Part shown: piece after piece, positions 27,826-39,653 of the stretch
Layout: each line of letters begins with the position of its first letter
Numbering within the stretch: the first letter of the stretch is position 1
Assembly (NCBI RefSeq): GCF_008704535.1
Contig: NZ_CP023701.1
Coordinates: 62,001 to 126,000 of the forward strand
DNA from: Streptomyces subrutilus
GTDB lineage: Bacteria; Actinomycetota; Actinomycetes; Streptomycetales; Streptomycetaceae
DNA: 64,000 nucleotides
Direction of reading: 5' to 3'
The notes under the pieces: model-generated
Seen by the model: only the letters and a program-made list of their open reading frames with translations
What the model was told of the DNA's origin: nothing
The model's database searches: none
Translations under genes and position numbers: made by a program

Positions 27826-28383
27826 ATGAGCGTGCTCCCCTCCCCCGCCGGGCCCCCGGTCGCCGTCCGCGCGATGACCGGGGCCGACATCGACGCCGTG
27901 GCCGCGGTGCGCGTCGGCGGCTGGCGCCGCGCGTACGCGGGGCTGATGCCGCAGGAGCGTCTCGACGCGCTCGATGCCGCCGCCGACGCGGCGCGGCACC
28001 GTGCGCGTCTCGCCGACGCGTCCTCGCAGTCCACCGACCTGGTGGCCCGGGACGCGGACGGCGACGTCGTCGGCTGGGCCTGCTTCGGGCCGGTCCGGGA
28101 TGCCGGACTCGCGCGCGGCGAGGCCGAGTTGTACGCGCTGTACGTCCGCCCCGATCTCATCGGTACCGGGGTCGGTCGGGCCCTGATGGCGGAGGTGCTG
28201 CGGCGGTGCGCGGACCGGCCGGCGCTGCGCCTGTGGGTCGTGGAGGGCAACGTGCTCGGCCGGCGGTTCTACGAGCGTGCCGGTTTCGTCCCCGACGGCG
28301 CGGTGTCGTGCGAGGAGATGGCGGGCGCGGTGGTCCGCGAGGTGCGCTACCGGCGTGCCGGTGGGCGGGGGGCGGGGGCGTGA
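27826..28383 (+). CDS. GNAT-family N-acetyltransferase
   Basis: 185 residues. Motif A is ELYALYVRPDLIGTGVGRALMAEVLRR (acetyl-CoA pyrophosphate loop), motif B LRLWVVEGNVLGRRFYERAGFVPDG. N-terminal VAVRAMTGADIDAVAAVRVGGWRRAYAG is the family's usual opening. Acceptor unknown. Overlaps the next gene by 4 bases (GTGA). Confidence 0.85.
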   Translation: MSVLPSPAGPPVAVRAMTGADIDAVAAVRVGGWRRAYAGLMPQERLDALDAAADAARHRARLADASSQSTDLVARDADGDVVGWACFGPVRDAGLARGEAELYALYVRPDLIGTGVGRALMAEVLRRCADRPALRLWVVEGNVLGRRFYERAGFVPDGAVSCEEMAGAVVREVRYRRAGGRGAGA

Positions 28384-28832
28384 GCCGTCCTTCGCTGCCC
28401 ACCACGGAGTCGGCGGTGCGCGCCGTGCGCGCGGTGGCGGCGGAGTACGGGCGGGCGGTGGCGGTCGAGGAGGACATCGGCGCGGACCTGACCTCGCGCC
28501 GTACGTCGGCGGCCCTGTTCACGGTTCTGGACCCGAACGGTTCGCTGCCGCACGAGGCGTACGTGGAGCTGGGCGGGGTTCCGTCGGTGGGCGTGCGGTT
28601 CTTCCCCGAGGACGACGCGCACGTCACGGTCGAGGGGATCGAGTTCCTCGACGTCCCCCGGGAGTCCGTGCCGGCGTTCCTGCGGTCGGTCTACGGCGGA
28701 CTGGCGTGGGTGCGGGGGCGGTTCTTTCCGCCGGGGCAGTGGCTCGTCGTGCCGCTGCCCGGTGACGAGACCTACCGGGAGCGGGTGGGTGTCGCCCTCA
28801 CGCCCTGGCTCGCCCGGATCGTGCGCGGCTGA
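28380..28832 (+). CDS. Hypothetical protein co-translated with the GNAT enzyme
   Basis: 150 residues, GTG start overlapping the acetyltransferase stop. Mixed alpha/beta composition, with FTVLDPNGSLPHEAYVELGGVPSVGVRFF and a proline-containing WVRGRFFPPGQWLVVPLPGDETYRERV end. No signal peptide or membrane segment. I do not recognise a family. The overlap suggests a joint function with the acetyltransferase. Confidence 0.7.
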   Translation: MSRPSLPTTESAVRAVRAVAAEYGRAVAVEEDIGADLTSRRTSAALFTVLDPNGSLPHEAYVELGGVPSVGVRFFPEDDAHVTVEGIEFLDVPRESVPAFLRSVYGGLAWVRGRFFPPGQWLVVPLPGDETYRERVGVALTPWLARIVRG

Positions 28833-29009
28833 CGCGGGCCGCCGGAGGAGTGTCGGGCGGCGCGGGGGGCGGGCGCCTGGTTGAACTCGACGCCGACCCG
28901 GCAGGGGACCAGGGCAGGGGCGTGCGGCGGGGCGTCCAGGAGGGTGCGGGCGGGGGCCGGGGCGCATGCGGAGACCGGTGGGGTCGGGGCGGTGGGGTCG
29001 GGGCGGTGG

Positions 29010-29250
29010 GGCGGGGGGTGCCGGGGACGGGGTGTTCGCCGCGGCGGAGGCGGTCGCGCACGTCGGTGACGGTGGCCGGGGCGAGGCCGACTTCGGCGAC
29101 GATCTGGCGCAGGGAGGCGCCGGGGTTGCCGCGCAGGAGTTCTCCGGCGCGTTCGCGACTGCGCGAGGAGTCGACGGGGCGGGCGCGTCCGTCGCGTCCG
29201 ACGCGGTGGCCGGCGGCGTCGGCGGAGGTCTCGATGAACTCGACCGAGAC
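29010..29250 (-). pseudogene. Remnant of a ParB/StrR-type pathway regulator
   Basis: About 80 codons read VSVEFIETSADAA, GRDGRARPVDSSRSRERAGELL, ASLRQIVAEVGLAPATVTDVRDRL, RRGEHPVP. This is the middle of StrR-like regulators of antibiotic clusters, including the HTH. No N-terminal ParB-like domain remains and the frame dissolves into Pro/Arg-rich sequence on both sides. It overlaps the start of the MFS remnant at about 29234-29250. Confidence 0.6.
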
Positions 29251-29892
29251 GGGTCTGCTGAGGGGGGTGCAGGCGGTGGGCGGCATCGCGGGCGGGGCGC
29301 TGGTCGGCACGCTGGCCCGGCGGACCGATCCGAGCCGGCTGCTGGGCTGGGCTGGGCGCTGCTGGTGTTCTCCGCGACGACGGCCGTGACGTGGAACAGC
29401 GTCTACCTGACCACGTCGATGGGGTTCTTCGTGGCCTTGTTCGTGGTGCTGGGGGCGCCGGGCATCGGGGTGTTCGCGGGGCGGATGTCGATCGTGCAGA
29501 TGTACACCTCGGATGCCACCCGGGGCCGGGTGCCGGCCAGTTTCCAGAGTGTGTTCGACGGGTTCCAGGCGCTGGGGATGGCGTTGGCGGGGGTGCTGGT
29601 CGCGCACATCGGGCTGCCGCTGGCCCTGGACGTGCAGGCGGCGCTGCTCGGTACGGCGGGGCTGCTGGCCCTGTGGCACTCGAACCCGCCCCGGCCGGCA
29701 CCCGGTCCGCTCGCTCCGCACCCGCCACGACCGCCGCCGGCCGGAACAGTGAGCGGTGTGGGGCGGGGGCGGGCGCGGGGGCGGGGGCGGGCGGGGTGCC
29801 GGAGAGGTGCTGGAGAGGTGCTGGAAGATCGCTCGAAGTCACCGTGGTGCGGCGCCCACCGGCCGTATAGTCGCCATGACTTGACGATTTGA
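29234..29892 (+). pseudogene. C-terminal remnant of an MFS transporter with a 5-bp frameshift
   Basis: TGLLRGVQAVGGIAGGALVG starts in one frame and continues as LGWALLVFSATTAVTW in another. At 29344-29353 GGGCT is tandemly duplicated, and removing one copy restores LLGWALLVF. Further MFS blocks follow (GAPGIGVFAGRMSIVQMYTS, FQSVFDGFQALGMALAGVLV) to about 29690. The N-terminal half is missing. A decayed exporter gene, probably once linked to the regulator remnant beside it. Confidence 0.7.
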
Positions 29893-29956
29893 TGACCCGT
29901 TCCCGAAGAATCGATGACCCAGAGGCTCCGAGGACGGACGATCGGGGGGACCCACG

Positions 29957-30454
29957 ATGGAGACCGCACGCCTTGCCTCACTCATCGCCGCGACGGTCAC
30001 GATGGGCCTGGTGAGCGGCCTGTTCTACGGGTTCTCGGTCTCGGTGATGCCGGGTCTCAAACGGACCGACGACCGGACGGTCATCGAGGTGATGCAGCGC
30101 ATCAACGTGGCCATTCTCAACGGCTGGTTCGTGCTGGGCTACATCGGGGCGTTCCTCTTCACGGCCCTGGCGCTGGCCCTGCACATCCCCGAGGACGGGC
30201 GCGGGGTGCTGCCGCCGCTGATCGCGGCGCTGGTCTGTTACGTCGTGGCGATGGGTGTGACGAACAAGGTGAACATCCCGCTGAACAACGTGCTGGAGAA
30301 GGCGGGTCCGGTCGGTCGGATCGGTGACCCGGCGGCCGTCCGGCGGGCCTTCGAGGGGCCCTGGGCGCGCGCCAACGTGTGGCGGACGCTGCTGTGCACG
30401 GCGGCGGTCGGGTTCCTGGCGTGGGCGCTGTACCTGAACGGGCAGGGTGCCTGA
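29957..30454 (+). CDS. DUF1772 membrane protein (anthrone-oxygenase-like)
   Basis: 165 residues, four hydrophobic segments: LIAATVTMGLVSGLFYGFSVSVMPGL, the FVLGYIGAFLFTALALALHI block, PPLIAALVCYVVAMGVTNKVNIPLNN, and LLCTAAVGFLAWALYL. The SVMPGL and VNIPLNN motifs define DUF1772. Some family members are anthrone oxygenases, most are uncharacterised. Upstream GATGACCC occurs twice 22 bp apart (29891-29898 and 29913-29920), a possible operator. It converges with a second DUF1772 gene. Confidence 0.85.
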   Translation: METARLASLIAATVTMGLVSGLFYGFSVSVMPGLKRTDDRTVIEVMQRINVAILNGWFVLGYIGAFLFTALALALHIPEDGRGVLPPLIAALVCYVVAMGVTNKVNIPLNNVLEKAGPVGRIGDPAAVRRAFEGPWARANVWRTLLCTAAVGFLAWALYLNGQGA

Positions 30455-30480
30455 GCCGCGTCCGAGCCGGGCGCGGTACG

Positions 30481-30519
30481 CGCGAAGTCCCCCGGTCGGG
30501 TGGTCCGGGGGACTTCGCG
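30481..30519. terminator. Bidirectional terminator between the DUF1772 genes
   Basis: A perfect 15-bp stem (30481-30495 with 30505-30519) and 9-nt loop sits between the convergent stops. Confidence 0.85.
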
Positions 30520-30559
30520 GTGGTGCGTGTGGGGGCGGGTGGGCCGTGGTGGGCGGCGG

Positions 30560-31183
30560 TCAGCGGGTGGCGCGGCCGTAGAGGACCAGGGCGCGGGACA
30601 GACCGGTGAGGGCCACCGTGCACAGCAGGGTGCGCAGGATGTTGGTGGTGACCCAGGTGCCCTTGAACTTGTCCACGATGGAGAAGTCCTTGAGCTGGGC
30701 GGCGTCGCCGACGGCGGCGAGTTCGTTGTTGAGGGGGATGTTCACGGAGAAGGTGATCATCAGGACGACGAAGTAGGCCACGGCGGCGGCCGCGACCCAG
30801 ACGGCGACGTTGCGGCGGCCCTTGCGGAACTCGACGATCGCGGAGGCTCCGGAGACCAGCAGGGCGAGGATGAACGCCATGCCGAAGAGGCCGTTGCCGT
30901 CGATGGCCTTGTTGAAGGCCTGCATGGCGGTGACGTAGGTGCGCTCGTCGCCCGCGGCGAGACCCGGCATGACCGAGACGTCGAAGGCGAAGAAGAGGCC
31001 CGCCATCAGGCCCACGAGGACCGTGGAGGCCACGAGCAGGGCGGTGGCGACCTTGCTGTGCCCGGCGGTTGCCGGGGTGTGCTGGGGGTGCTGCTGCTGG
31101 GCGTGGTAGCCGGGAGGGGCCGTGTACGGACTCGGGCCGCCGGCAGGGTACTGCTGGTGACTACCGGCCGGATTGGTGTTCAT
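30560..31183 (-). CDS. DUF1772 membrane protein with Gln/Pro-rich N-terminus
   Basis: 207 residues. The first 43 are hydrophilic and rich in Gln, Pro, Gly and His; then four membrane segments with DVSVMPGLAAGDERTYVTAMQ and FSVNIPLNN, the same motifs as the convergent neighbour, which it resembles over its whole membrane part. The pair probably arose by duplication and inversion or by separate acquisition. Function unknown. Start ATG at 31183. Confidence 0.83.
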   Translation of the reverse strand: MNTNPAGSHQQYPAGGPSPYTAPPGYHAQQQHPQHTPATAGHSKVATALLVASTVLVGLMAGLFFAFDVSVMPGLAAGDERTYVTAMQAFNKAIDGNGLFGMAFILALLVSGASAIVEFRKGRRNVAVWVAAAAVAYFVVLMITFSVNIPLNNELAAVGDAAQLKDFSIVDKFKGTWVTTNILRTLLCTVALTGLSRALVLYGRATR

Positions 31184-31269
31184 GGGTGATCCTCATCTGG
31201 GGTGGTGGGAGTGGTGCTCGCCCTCGGCGCGGACATTCGATCGTGGCATCCCCGGGGTCACCGGGCCAC

Positions 31270-31316
31270 GGGGTTCCACCGGCTCTCGAGCGGAGTTCGA
31301 GAGCCGGTGGAACCCC
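31270..31316 (-). terminator. Terminator of the methyl-cycle operon
   Basis: A perfect 20-bp stem (31270-31289 with 31297-31316) and 7-nt loop lies 23 bp past the ahcY stop. Confidence 0.9.
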
Positions 31317-31339
31317 GGTCCGTGCGCGGGCCTGTCGGG

Positions 31340-32758
<1,419 letters not shown>

Positions 32759-32763
32759 GGGTT

Positions 32764-33717
32764 CTACTCCGTGGTGGTGGTGGCTGGGGTCTGGCTGACG
32801 TTCAGGTTCTGATGGATCTCTAGAGTCGCGGTGGACTTGTTGAGGGTGATGTAGTGCAGTCCGGGGGCCCCCTCGGCGAGCAGGCGCTCGGACATGGCGG
32901 TGGCGTAGGCGACGCCGATGCGGTGTCCGTCGGCCGGGTTGTCCTTGGCCGCTTCGAGGCGGCGGGCGAGGGCGTCGGGGAAGCGGGCGTCGCTGAGTTC
33001 GGCGAAGCGGCTGATCTGGCGGAAGTCGGTGGCCGGCATGATCTCGGGGATGACGGGGGTCAGGCAGCCCACGGAGGCGAGCCGGTCGCGCAGGCGCAGG
33101 TAGTCCTCGGCGTGGAAGAACATCTGGGTGATGGCGTAGTCGGCGCCGGCCCGGCACTTGGCCGCGAAGTGGGTGATGTCCTCGCACCAGGACGGTGAGC
33201 GGGGGTGGCGTTCGGGGAACGCGGCGACGCCCACCGTGAAGTCGCCCAACTGTCTTATGAGAGTGACCAGTTCGGCGGCGTGGGTGAGGCCGTGGGGGTG
33301 GGGTGTCCACTCCCCCTTGGGGTCGCCGGGCGGGTCGCCGCGCAGGGCGAGGACGTCGCGGATGCCGGCGTCGGCGTACTGGCCGATGATGTGGCGCAGT
33401 TCGGTGACGGAGTGGCCGACGGCGGTGAGGTGGGCGACGGGGCGCAGGGTGGTCTCGGCGGCGATGCGCTTGGTGACCTCGACGGTGCGGTCGCGGGAGG
33501 AGCCGCCGGCGCCGTAGGTGACCGAGACGAAGGAGGGGGCGAAGGGTTCGATGCGGCGGATGGCCGCCCACAGGGTCCGTTCGCCCGCGTCGGTCTTGGG
33601 CGGGAAGAACTCGAAGGAGAAGGTCCGCCGGCCCTGGGCCAGCAGCTCGCGGACGCCGAGGGGGGTGGGGGCGGACGTGCGGGGGCGGGGTGCGGTGACG
33701 GCGGTGGCTGCCGGCAT
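32764..33717 (-). CDS. metF: 5,10-methylenetetrahydrofolate reductase
   Basis: 317 residues. [18 protein letters not shown] with the catalytic Glu, [47 protein letters not shown] and [13 protein letters not shown] are the family blocks; FAD-binding TIM barrel. It makes 5-methyl-THF for the adjacent methionine synthase. ATG at 33717 has GGAG at about 7 nt. Follows metH by 32 bp and precedes ahcY by 5 bp. Confidence 0.96.
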   Translation of the reverse strand: MPAATAVTAPRPRTSAPTPLGVRELLAQGRRTFSFEFFPPKTDAGERTLWAAIRRIEPFAPSFVSVTYGAGGSSRDRTVEVTKRIAAETTLRPVAHLTAVGHSVTELRHIIGQYADAGIRDVLALRGDPPGDPKGEWTPHPHGLTHAAELVTLIRQLGDFTVGVAAFPERHPRSPSWCEDITHFAAKCRAGADYAITQMFFHAEDYLRLRDRLASVGCLTPVIPEIMPATDFRQISRFAELSDARFPDALARRLEAAKDNPADGHRIGVAYATAMSERLLAEGAPGLHYITLNKSTATLEIHQNLNVSQTPATTTTE

Positions 33718-33749
33718 GTCGGGCTCCTTTCCGGCTTGGGGAGCGGGGG

Positions 33750-36700
33750 TCAGCGTGCGTTGAAGTACTTCGCTTCGGGGTGGTGGATGACGATGGCGTC
33801 GGTGGACTGTTCGGGGTGGAGCTGGAACTCCTCGGAGAGGTGGACGCCGATCCGCTCGGGCTGGAGGAGGTCGGCGATCTTGGCGCGGTCCTCCAGGTCG
33901 GGGCAGGCTCCGTAGCCGAGGGAGAAGCGGGCGCCGCGGTACTTGAGGTCGAACATGTCCTCGACCTGGGCGGGGTCCTCGCCGGCGAAGCCGAGCTCGG
34001 AGCGGACGCGGGCGTGCCAGTACTCGGCCATGGCCTCGGCGAGCTGGACGGAGAGGCCGTGGAGCTCCAGGTACTCGCGGTAGGCGTCGGCCTCGAAGAG
34101 TCTGGCGGTGGCTTCGCCGATCTTCGAGCCGACGGTGACGACCTGGAGGCCGACGACATCGGTTTCGCCGGATTCCTCGGGGCGGAAGAAGTCGGCGAGG
34201 CACAGGCGGCGGCCGCGGCGCTGGCGGGGGAAGGTGAAGCGCGTCCGCTCGTTGCCCTGCTCGTCGAGGATGATCAGGTCCTCGTCCTTGGACACGCACG
34301 GGAAGTAGCCGTAGACCACGGCCGCCTCCAGCAGGTTCTCCGTGTGCAGCTTGTCCAGGAGACCGCGCAGGCGCGGACGGCCCTCGCTCTCGACGAGCTC
34401 CTCGTACGTCGCCCCGCCCGCACGGGCCTGCTTGAGGCCCCACTGGCCCTTGAAGAGGGCGCCTTCGTCGAGCCAGGAGGCGTAGTCCTTGAGCGGGATG
34501 CCCTTGACGACGCGGGTGCCCCAGAACGGCGGAGTGGGCACCGGGTTGTCGACGGCGGTGTCGGAGCGGACCGAGCCGAGTTCGGGGACGTCCTCGACCT
34601 CGGGGACGGGGGCCTCGCGCTTGGCGACGCGGCGTTGTTTGAGAGGGGGCAGGGTGACGCCGGGGGTGCCGCGTTTGACTCCCATCAGGGCGTCCATGAG
34701 GCGCAGGCCTTCGAAGGCGTCGCGGGCGTAGCGGACTTCGCCTTCGTAGATTTCGTGGAGGTCCTGTTCGACGTAGGCGCGGGTGAGGGCGGCGCCGCCG
34801 AGGATGACGGGGTAGTCGGCGGCCAGCTTGCGCTGGTTGAGCTCCTGGAGGTTCTCCTTCATGATCACGGTCGACTTGACCAGGAGGCCGGACATGCCGA
34901 TCACGTCCGCCCGGTGCTCCTGCGCCGCTTCCAGGATCGCCGAGACCGGCTGCTTGATGCCGATGTTGACCACGTTGTAGCCGTTGTTCGTCAGGATGAT
35001 GTCGACGAGGTTCTTGCCGATGTCATGGACGTCGCCGCGGACCGTGGCCAGCACGATCGTGCCCTTCCCGTCCGCGTCCGTCTTCTCCATGTGCGGCTCC
35101 AGATAGGCCACCGCGGTCTTCATCACCTCGGCGGACTGCAGCACGAACGGCAACTGCATCTGACCCGAACCGAACAGCTCACCGACGACCTTCATCCCCT
35201 CCAGCAGGGTGTCGTTGACGATGTCCAGCGCCGGACGCGTCTCCAACGCCTCCGCCAGGTCCGCGTCCAGACCGTTCTTCTCCCCGTCGATGATCCGCCG
35301 CCGCAACCGCTCCTCCAGGGGCAGGGCGAGGAGTTCCTCGGCCCGGCCGGCCTTCAACGACTTCGTGTTCACACCCTCGAACAGGGCCATCAGCTTCTGC
35401 AGCGGGTCGTAGCCCTCCGCACGCCGGTCGTAGATCAGATCCAGGGCCGTGGTCACCTGCTCCTCGTCGAAACGGGCGATCGGCAGGATCTTGCTCGCAT
35501 GGACGATCGCCGAATCCAGACCCGCCTTCACACACTCGTCGAGGAAGACGGAGTTCAGGAGGATGCGGGCGGCGGGGTTCAGACCGAACGAGATGTTCGA
35601 CAGGCCCAGGGTCGTCTGCACGTCCGGGTGACGCCGCTTCAGTTCACGGATCGCCTCGATCGTCGCGATGCCGTCCTTGCGGGACTCCTCCTGCCCCGTG
35701 CAGATCGTGAACGTCAACGTGTCGATGAGAATGTCCGACTCGCGGATCCCCCAGTTCCCCGTCAGATCCGCGATCAACCGCTGCGCGATCGCCACCTTGT
35801 GCTCGACACTCCGCGCCTGCCCCTCCTCGTCGATCGTCAACGCGATCAACGCGGCACCGTGCTCCCGCGCCAGCGACGTCACCTTCGCGAAACGCGACTC
35901 CGGACCGTCCCCGTCCTCATAGTTCACCGAGTTGATGACCGCCCGGCCGCCCAACTTCTCCAGACCCGCCTGGATGACCGGGACCTCGGTGGAGTCCAGC
36001 ACGATGGGCAGGGTGGAGGCGGTCGCGAACCGGCCGGCGAGTTCGGTCATGTCCGCGACACCGTCACGGCCCACGTAGTCCACGCACAGGTCGAGCATGT
36101 GCGCGCCCTCGCGGATCTGGTCGCGGACCATCTCCACGCAGTCGTCCCAGCGGGCCTCCAACATCGCCTCGCGGAACTTCTTCGACCCGTTCGCGTTCGT
36201 CCGCTCACCGATCGCCATGTACGAGGTGTCCTGCCGGAACGGCACCGTCTGGTACAGGGACGCCGCACCCGCCTCGGGCTGCGGGGTGCGGGCGGCGGGG
36301 GCCGCTCCGCGGACCCGCTCCACGACCTGCCGCAGGTGCTCGGGCGTCGTACCGCAGCAGCCGCCGACCAGCGACAGTCCGTAGTCGCGGACGAAGCCCT
36401 CCTGCGCATCGGCCATCTCGGCCGCCGACAACGGGTAGTAGGCCCCGTCCTTCGTCAGGACCGGCAGGCCGGCATTGGGCATGCACGAGAGCGGGATGCG
36501 GGCATTGCGCGCCAGATAGCGCAGGTGCTCGCTCATCTCCGCCGGACCCGTCGCACAGTTCAAACCGATCATGTCGATGCCCAACGGCTCCAACGCCGTC
36601 AACGCCGCACCGATCTCCGACCCCAACAACATCGTGCCCGTCGTCTCCACCGTCACCGAGCAGATCAACGGCACCGACACACCCAACGCCGCCATCGCCC

Positions 36701-37247
36701 GATGCGCACCGACGATCGACGACTTCGTCTGCAACAGGTCCTGCGTCGTCTCCACCAGCAGCGCATCCGCACCACCCGCGATCAGACCCTCCGCATTGAC
36801 CTGATAGGCATCACGGATCCTCGCGTAGCCGATATGGCCCAACGTCGGCAGCTTCGTCCCCGGACCCATCGACCCCAGCACCCACCGCTGCCGCCCCGTC
36901 GACACCGTGAACTCGTCCGCGACCTCCCGCGCGATCCGCGCACCCGCCTGCGACAGCTCGAAATTCCGCTCCGGAATGTCATACTCCGCCAACGCCGCGA
37001 AATTCGCACCGAACGTGTTCGTCTCCACACAGTCCACACCCACCGAGAAATACGCCTCGTGGACCGTGCGCACGATGTCCGGCCGCGTCACGTTCAACAC
37101 CTCGTTGCAGCCCTCCAACTGCTGGAAGTCCTCCAACGTCGGATCCTGCTCCTGCAACATCGTCCCCATCGCCCCGTCGGCGACCACCACCCGAGTGGCC
37201 AGCGCCTCCCGAAGGGCATCGGCCCGGGTCTGGGTGGTGTCCGTCAT
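33750..37247 (-). CDS. metH: Cobalamin-dependent methionine synthase
   Basis: 1165 residues, four modules. Homocysteine module 1-320 with zinc ligands Cys231 (GLNCATGP) and Cys297/298 (GGCCGTTP); folate module about 340-620 ([16 protein letters not shown]); cobalamin module about 640-880 with DVHDIGKN at 739-746, His741 being the lower B12 ligand; reactivation module to the end with [11 protein letters not shown] and [19 protein letters not shown]. It methylates homocysteine with methyl-THF. ATG overlaps the upstream kinase's TGA (ATGA), which fixes the start. Confidence 0.97.
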   Translation of the reverse strand: MTDTTQTRADALREALATRVVVADGAMGTMLQEQDPTLEDFQQLEGCNEVLNVTRPDIVRTVHEAYFSVGVDCVETNTFGANFAALAEYDIPERNFELSQAGARIAREVADEFTVSTGRQRWVLGSMGPGTKLPTLGHIGYARIRDAYQVNAEGLIAGGADALLVETTQDLLQTKSSIVGAHRAMAALGVSVPLICSVTVETTGTMLLGSEIGAALTALEPLGIDMIGLNCATGPAEMSEHLRYLARNARIPLSCMPNAGLPVLTKDGAYYPLSAAEMADAQEGFVRDYGLSLVGGCCGTTPEHLRQVVERVRGAAPAARTPQPEAGAASLYQTVPFRQDTSYMAIGERTNANGSKKFREAMLEARWDDCVEMVRDQIREGAHMLDLCVDYVGRDGVADMTELAGRFATASTLPIVLDSTEVPVIQAGLEKLGGRAVINSVNYEDGDGPESRFAKVTSLAREHGAALIALTIDEEGQARSVEHKVAIAQRLIADLTGNWGIRESDILIDTLTFTICTGQEESRKDGIATIEAIRELKRRHPDVQTTLGLSNISFGLNPAARILLNSVFLDECVKAGLDSAIVHASKILPIARFDEEQVTTALDLIYDRRAEGYDPLQKLMALFEGVNTKSLKAGRAEELLALPLEERLRRRIIDGEKNGLDADLAEALETRPALDIVNDTLLEGMKVVGELFGSGQMQLPFVLQSAEVMKTAVAYLEPHMEKTDADGKGTIVLATVRGDVHDIGKNLVDIILTNNGYNVVNIGIKQPVSAILEAAQEHRADVIGMSGLLVKSTVIMKENLQELNQRKLAADYPVILGGAALTRAYVEQDLHEIYEGEVRYARDAFEGLRLMDALMGVKRGTPGVTLPPLKQRRVAKREAPVPEVEDVPELGSVRSDTAVDNPVPTPPFWGTRVVKGIPLKDYASWLDEGALFKGQWGLKQARAGGATYEELVESEGRPRLRGLLDKLHTENLLEAAVVYGYFPCVSKDEDLIILDEQGNERTRFTFPRQRRGRRLCLADFFRPEESGETDVVGLQVVTVGSKIGEATARLFEADAYREYLELHGLSVQLAEAMAEYWHARVRSELGFAGEDPAQVEDMFDLKYRGARFSLGYGACPDLEDRAKIADLLQPERIGVHLSEEFQLHPEQSTDAIVIHHPEAKYFNAR

Positions 37248-38224
37248 GTCAGCTGCCCCAGCTTCTCTTCGAGCAGCCCGGCCGCCTGCGCGCCGTACAC
37301 GGTGCGGACGGTGTCCAGGAGCCGTTCGGGGTGGACCTCGTAGGCCTGTGAGCCGACGGCCGCCAGGGCCAGCGCGGACATCGCGCAGCCGAGCTGGGCG
37401 GCGCTGCGCAGCGGCAGGCCCCAGCTGACGGCGGCGAGGAACCCGGAGCGGAAGGCGTCGCCGACGCCGGTGGGATCCTGGACGGGCACGTCGGGGACGG
37501 CGGGGACGGTGAGGGTCTCCTCGCCCTTGCGGTCGATGCGGACGCCCTGTGCGCCCAGGGTGGTGATCCAGGTGCCGACGCGGTCGAGGACGTCGGCGGG
37601 GCTCCAGCCGGCGCGTTCGCGCAGCAGCGCGGACTCGTACTCGTTGGTGAACAGCCAGCGGGCTCCGGTGACCAGGGCGCGGACCTCCTCGGCGTTCAGG
37701 CGGGCGAGCTGCTGGGAGGGGTCGGCGGCGAAGTCGATGCCCAGTTCGCGGGCCTGTTCGGTGTGGCGGATCATCGCGCCGGGGTCGTTGGGCGAGACCA
37801 GGACCAGGTCGAGGGGGGTGCGGGCGTGCAGGGCGCGCAGGTCGATGCGGCCCGATTCGGCCATGGCGCCGGCGTAGAAGGAGGCGATCTGGTTGGTGTC
37901 CTGGTCGGTCATGCACATGAAGCGGGCGGTCTGGTGCTCGGTGGAGACGTGCACCGAGCCGGTGTCGACGCCGTGTTCCTTGAGCCAGACCTCGTACTCG
38001 GCGAAGTCGGGGCCCACGGCGCCCGCGAGGAGCGGGTCCAGGCGCAGGCCGCCGAGGCCGTAGGCGATGTTGGCAGCCACTCCGCCGCGCCGCACCTCTA
38101 GGGTGTCGACGAGGAACGACAGCGAGACGTGTTCCAGCTGGTCGGGAAGCAGCTGGTCGACGAACCGGCCGGGGAAGGCCATGAGGTGATCTGTGGCGAT
38201 GGATCCGGTCACCGCGATACGCAC
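37244..38224 (-). CDS. PfkB-family kinase, probable adenosine kinase
   Basis: 326 residues. N-terminal IAVTGSIATDHLMAFPGRF and GGVAANIAYGLGGL (substrate side), C-terminal VQDPTGVGDAFRSGFLAA with the catalytic Asp of GxGD. In this position, between metK and metH, it most likely phosphorylates adenosine released by AhcY, pulling SAH hydrolysis forward. That role is inferred from context; ribokinase-like enzymes cannot be told apart by these motifs alone. GTG start at 38224; overlaps metH by 4 bases. Confidence 0.85.
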   Translation of the reverse strand: MRIAVTGSIATDHLMAFPGRFVDQLLPDQLEHVSLSFLVDTLEVRRGGVAANIAYGLGGLRLDPLLAGAVGPDFAEYEVWLKEHGVDTGSVHVSTEHQTARFMCMTDQDTNQIASFYAGAMAESGRIDLRALHARTPLDLVLVSPNDPGAMIRHTEQARELGIDFAADPSQQLARLNAEEVRALVTGARWLFTNEYESALLRERAGWSPADVLDRVGTWITTLGAQGVRIDRKGEETLTVPAVPDVPVQDPTGVGDAFRSGFLAAVSWGLPLRSAAQLGCAMSALALAAVGSQAYEVHPERLLDTVRTVYGAQAAGLLEEKLGQLT

Positions 38225-38313
38225 GTGGACTCCTGTGTGCTGGTCTGAGGTCGGCGGGGCGGAGTGGGGCGGGGCTGATGGTGCGGGTGGTGCGGGTGGT
38301 GGCTGCTGGCGGG

Positions 38314-38343
38314 GAGCGGGCCGGCCGTGCGGGCCGGCCGCTC
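38314..38343 (-). terminator. Hairpin between metK and the kinase gene
   Basis: GAGCGG-GCCGGCC faces GGGCCGGC-CGCTC across a short loop in the 140-bp gap. It could be a partial terminator or attenuator setting a lower level for the downstream cycle genes. Confidence 0.45.
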
Positions 38344-38364
38344 CGGGGCCGGGGAGGCTGCGGC

Positions 38365-39585
38365 TCAGGCGCCGGCGGCGGCCGCGGCGGCCGCCTTCAG
38401 GCGCTCGGCGCGGTCGGTGCGCTCCCAGGTGAAGTCGGGCAGCTCACGGCCGAAGTGGCCGTAGGCGGCGGTCTGGGCGTAGATCGGGCGCAGCAGGTCC
38501 AGATCGCGGATGATCGCGGCGGGGCGGAGGTCGAAGACCTCGCCGATGGCCCGCTCGATGCGGTCGGTGGGCACGGTGTGGGTGCCGAAGGTCTCGACGA
38601 ACAGGCCCACCGGCTCGGCCTTGCCGATGGCGTAGGCGACCTGGACCTCACAGCGCGAGGCCAGCCCGGCGGCCACGACGTTCTTGGCGACCCAGCGCAT
38701 CGCGTACGCGGCGGAGCGGTCCACCTTGGACGGGTCCTTGCCCGAGAACGCGCCGCCGCCGTGGCGGGCCATGCCGCCGTACGTGTCGATGATGATCTTG
38801 CGGCCGGTGAGGCCGGCGTCGCCCATCGGGCCGCCGATCTCGAAACGCCCGGTCGGGTTGACCAGCAGCCGGTAGCCCTCGGTCTGGAGCTTGATGCCGT
38901 CCTCGGCGAGCTGGCGCAGGACGTACTCGACGACGATCTCGCGGATGTCGGGGGTCAGCAGCGCTTCGAGGTCGATGTCGGCGGCGTGCTGGGTGGAGAC
39001 GACGACGGTGTCCAGGCGGACCGGCTGCTCGCCGTCGTACTCGATGGTGACCTGGGTCTTGCCGTCGGGGCGCAGGTAGGGGACGGTGCCGTCCTTGCGG
39101 ACCTCGGACAGGCGGCGGGAGAGCCGGTGGGCGAGGTGGATGGGGAGCGGCATCAGTTCGGGGGTCTCGTCGCAGGCGTAGCCGAACATCAGGCCCTGGT
39201 CGCCGGCGCCCTGCTTGTCGAGCTCGTCCTCGTCACCCTCGACGCGGGACTCGTAGGCGGTGTCGACGCCCTGCGCGATGTCCGGGGACTGTGCGCCGAT
39301 GGACACCGACACGCCGCAGGAGGCGCCGTCGAAGCCCTTGGTGGAGGAGTCGTAGCCGATGTCGAGGATCTTCTGGCGGACGAGCTGGGCGATGGGGGCG
39401 TAGGCCTTCGTCGTCACCTCTCCCGCGATGTGCACGAGACCGGTGGTGATGAGGGTCTCCACGGCCACCCGCGAGGTCGGGTCCTCGGCGAGGAGCGCGT
39501 CGAGGATGGTGTCGCTGATCTGGTCGGCGATCTTGTCGGGGTGGCCCTCGGTGACGGACTCCGAGGTGAACAGACGGCGGGACAT
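38365..39585 (-). CDS. metK: S-adenosylmethionine synthetase
   Basis: 406 residues, full length. [20 protein letters not shown] at the start, [21 protein letters not shown] (methionine/ATP site), [31 protein letters not shown] (P-loop-like region), and the usual C-terminus. It makes SAM from methionine and ATP. First gene of metK-adoK-metH-metF-ahcY. The window cannot show whether this is the cell's only metK or a second copy serving the cluster. The spacer upstream (39586-39653) is a GTCGGGTG repeat; no SAM riboswitch is apparent. Confidence 0.97.
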   Translation of the reverse strand: MSRRLFTSESVTEGHPDKIADQISDTILDALLAEDPTSRVAVETLITTGLVHIAGEVTTKAYAPIAQLVRQKILDIGYDSSTKGFDGASCGVSVSIGAQSPDIAQGVDTAYESRVEGDEDELDKQGAGDQGLMFGYACDETPELMPLPIHLAHRLSRRLSEVRKDGTVPYLRPDGKTQVTIEYDGEQPVRLDTVVVSTQHAADIDLEALLTPDIREIVVEYVLRQLAEDGIKLQTEGYRLLVNPTGRFEIGGPMGDAGLTGRKIIIDTYGGMARHGGGAFSGKDPSKVDRSAAYAMRWVAKNVVAAGLASRCEVQVAYAIGKAEPVGLFVETFGTHTVPTDRIERAIGEVFDLRPAAIIRDLDLLRPIYAQTAAYGHFGRELPDFTWERTDRAERLKAAAAAAAGA

Positions 39586-39653
39586 GTCACTCCTGGTGGT
39601 TCGGGGACGGGATGTCGGAACGTCGGGTGGTCGGGTGTCGGGTGGTCGGGTGG

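Noticed and set aside
33780..37343. 1187-codon plus-strand open frame opposite metH
   Set aside because: Antisense shadow caused by third-position GC bias; the minus strand encodes a full methionine synthase.
39586..39653. SAM riboswitch upstream of metK
   Set aside because: Only about 70 bp of simple GTCGGGTG repeats; too short and without the required helices.
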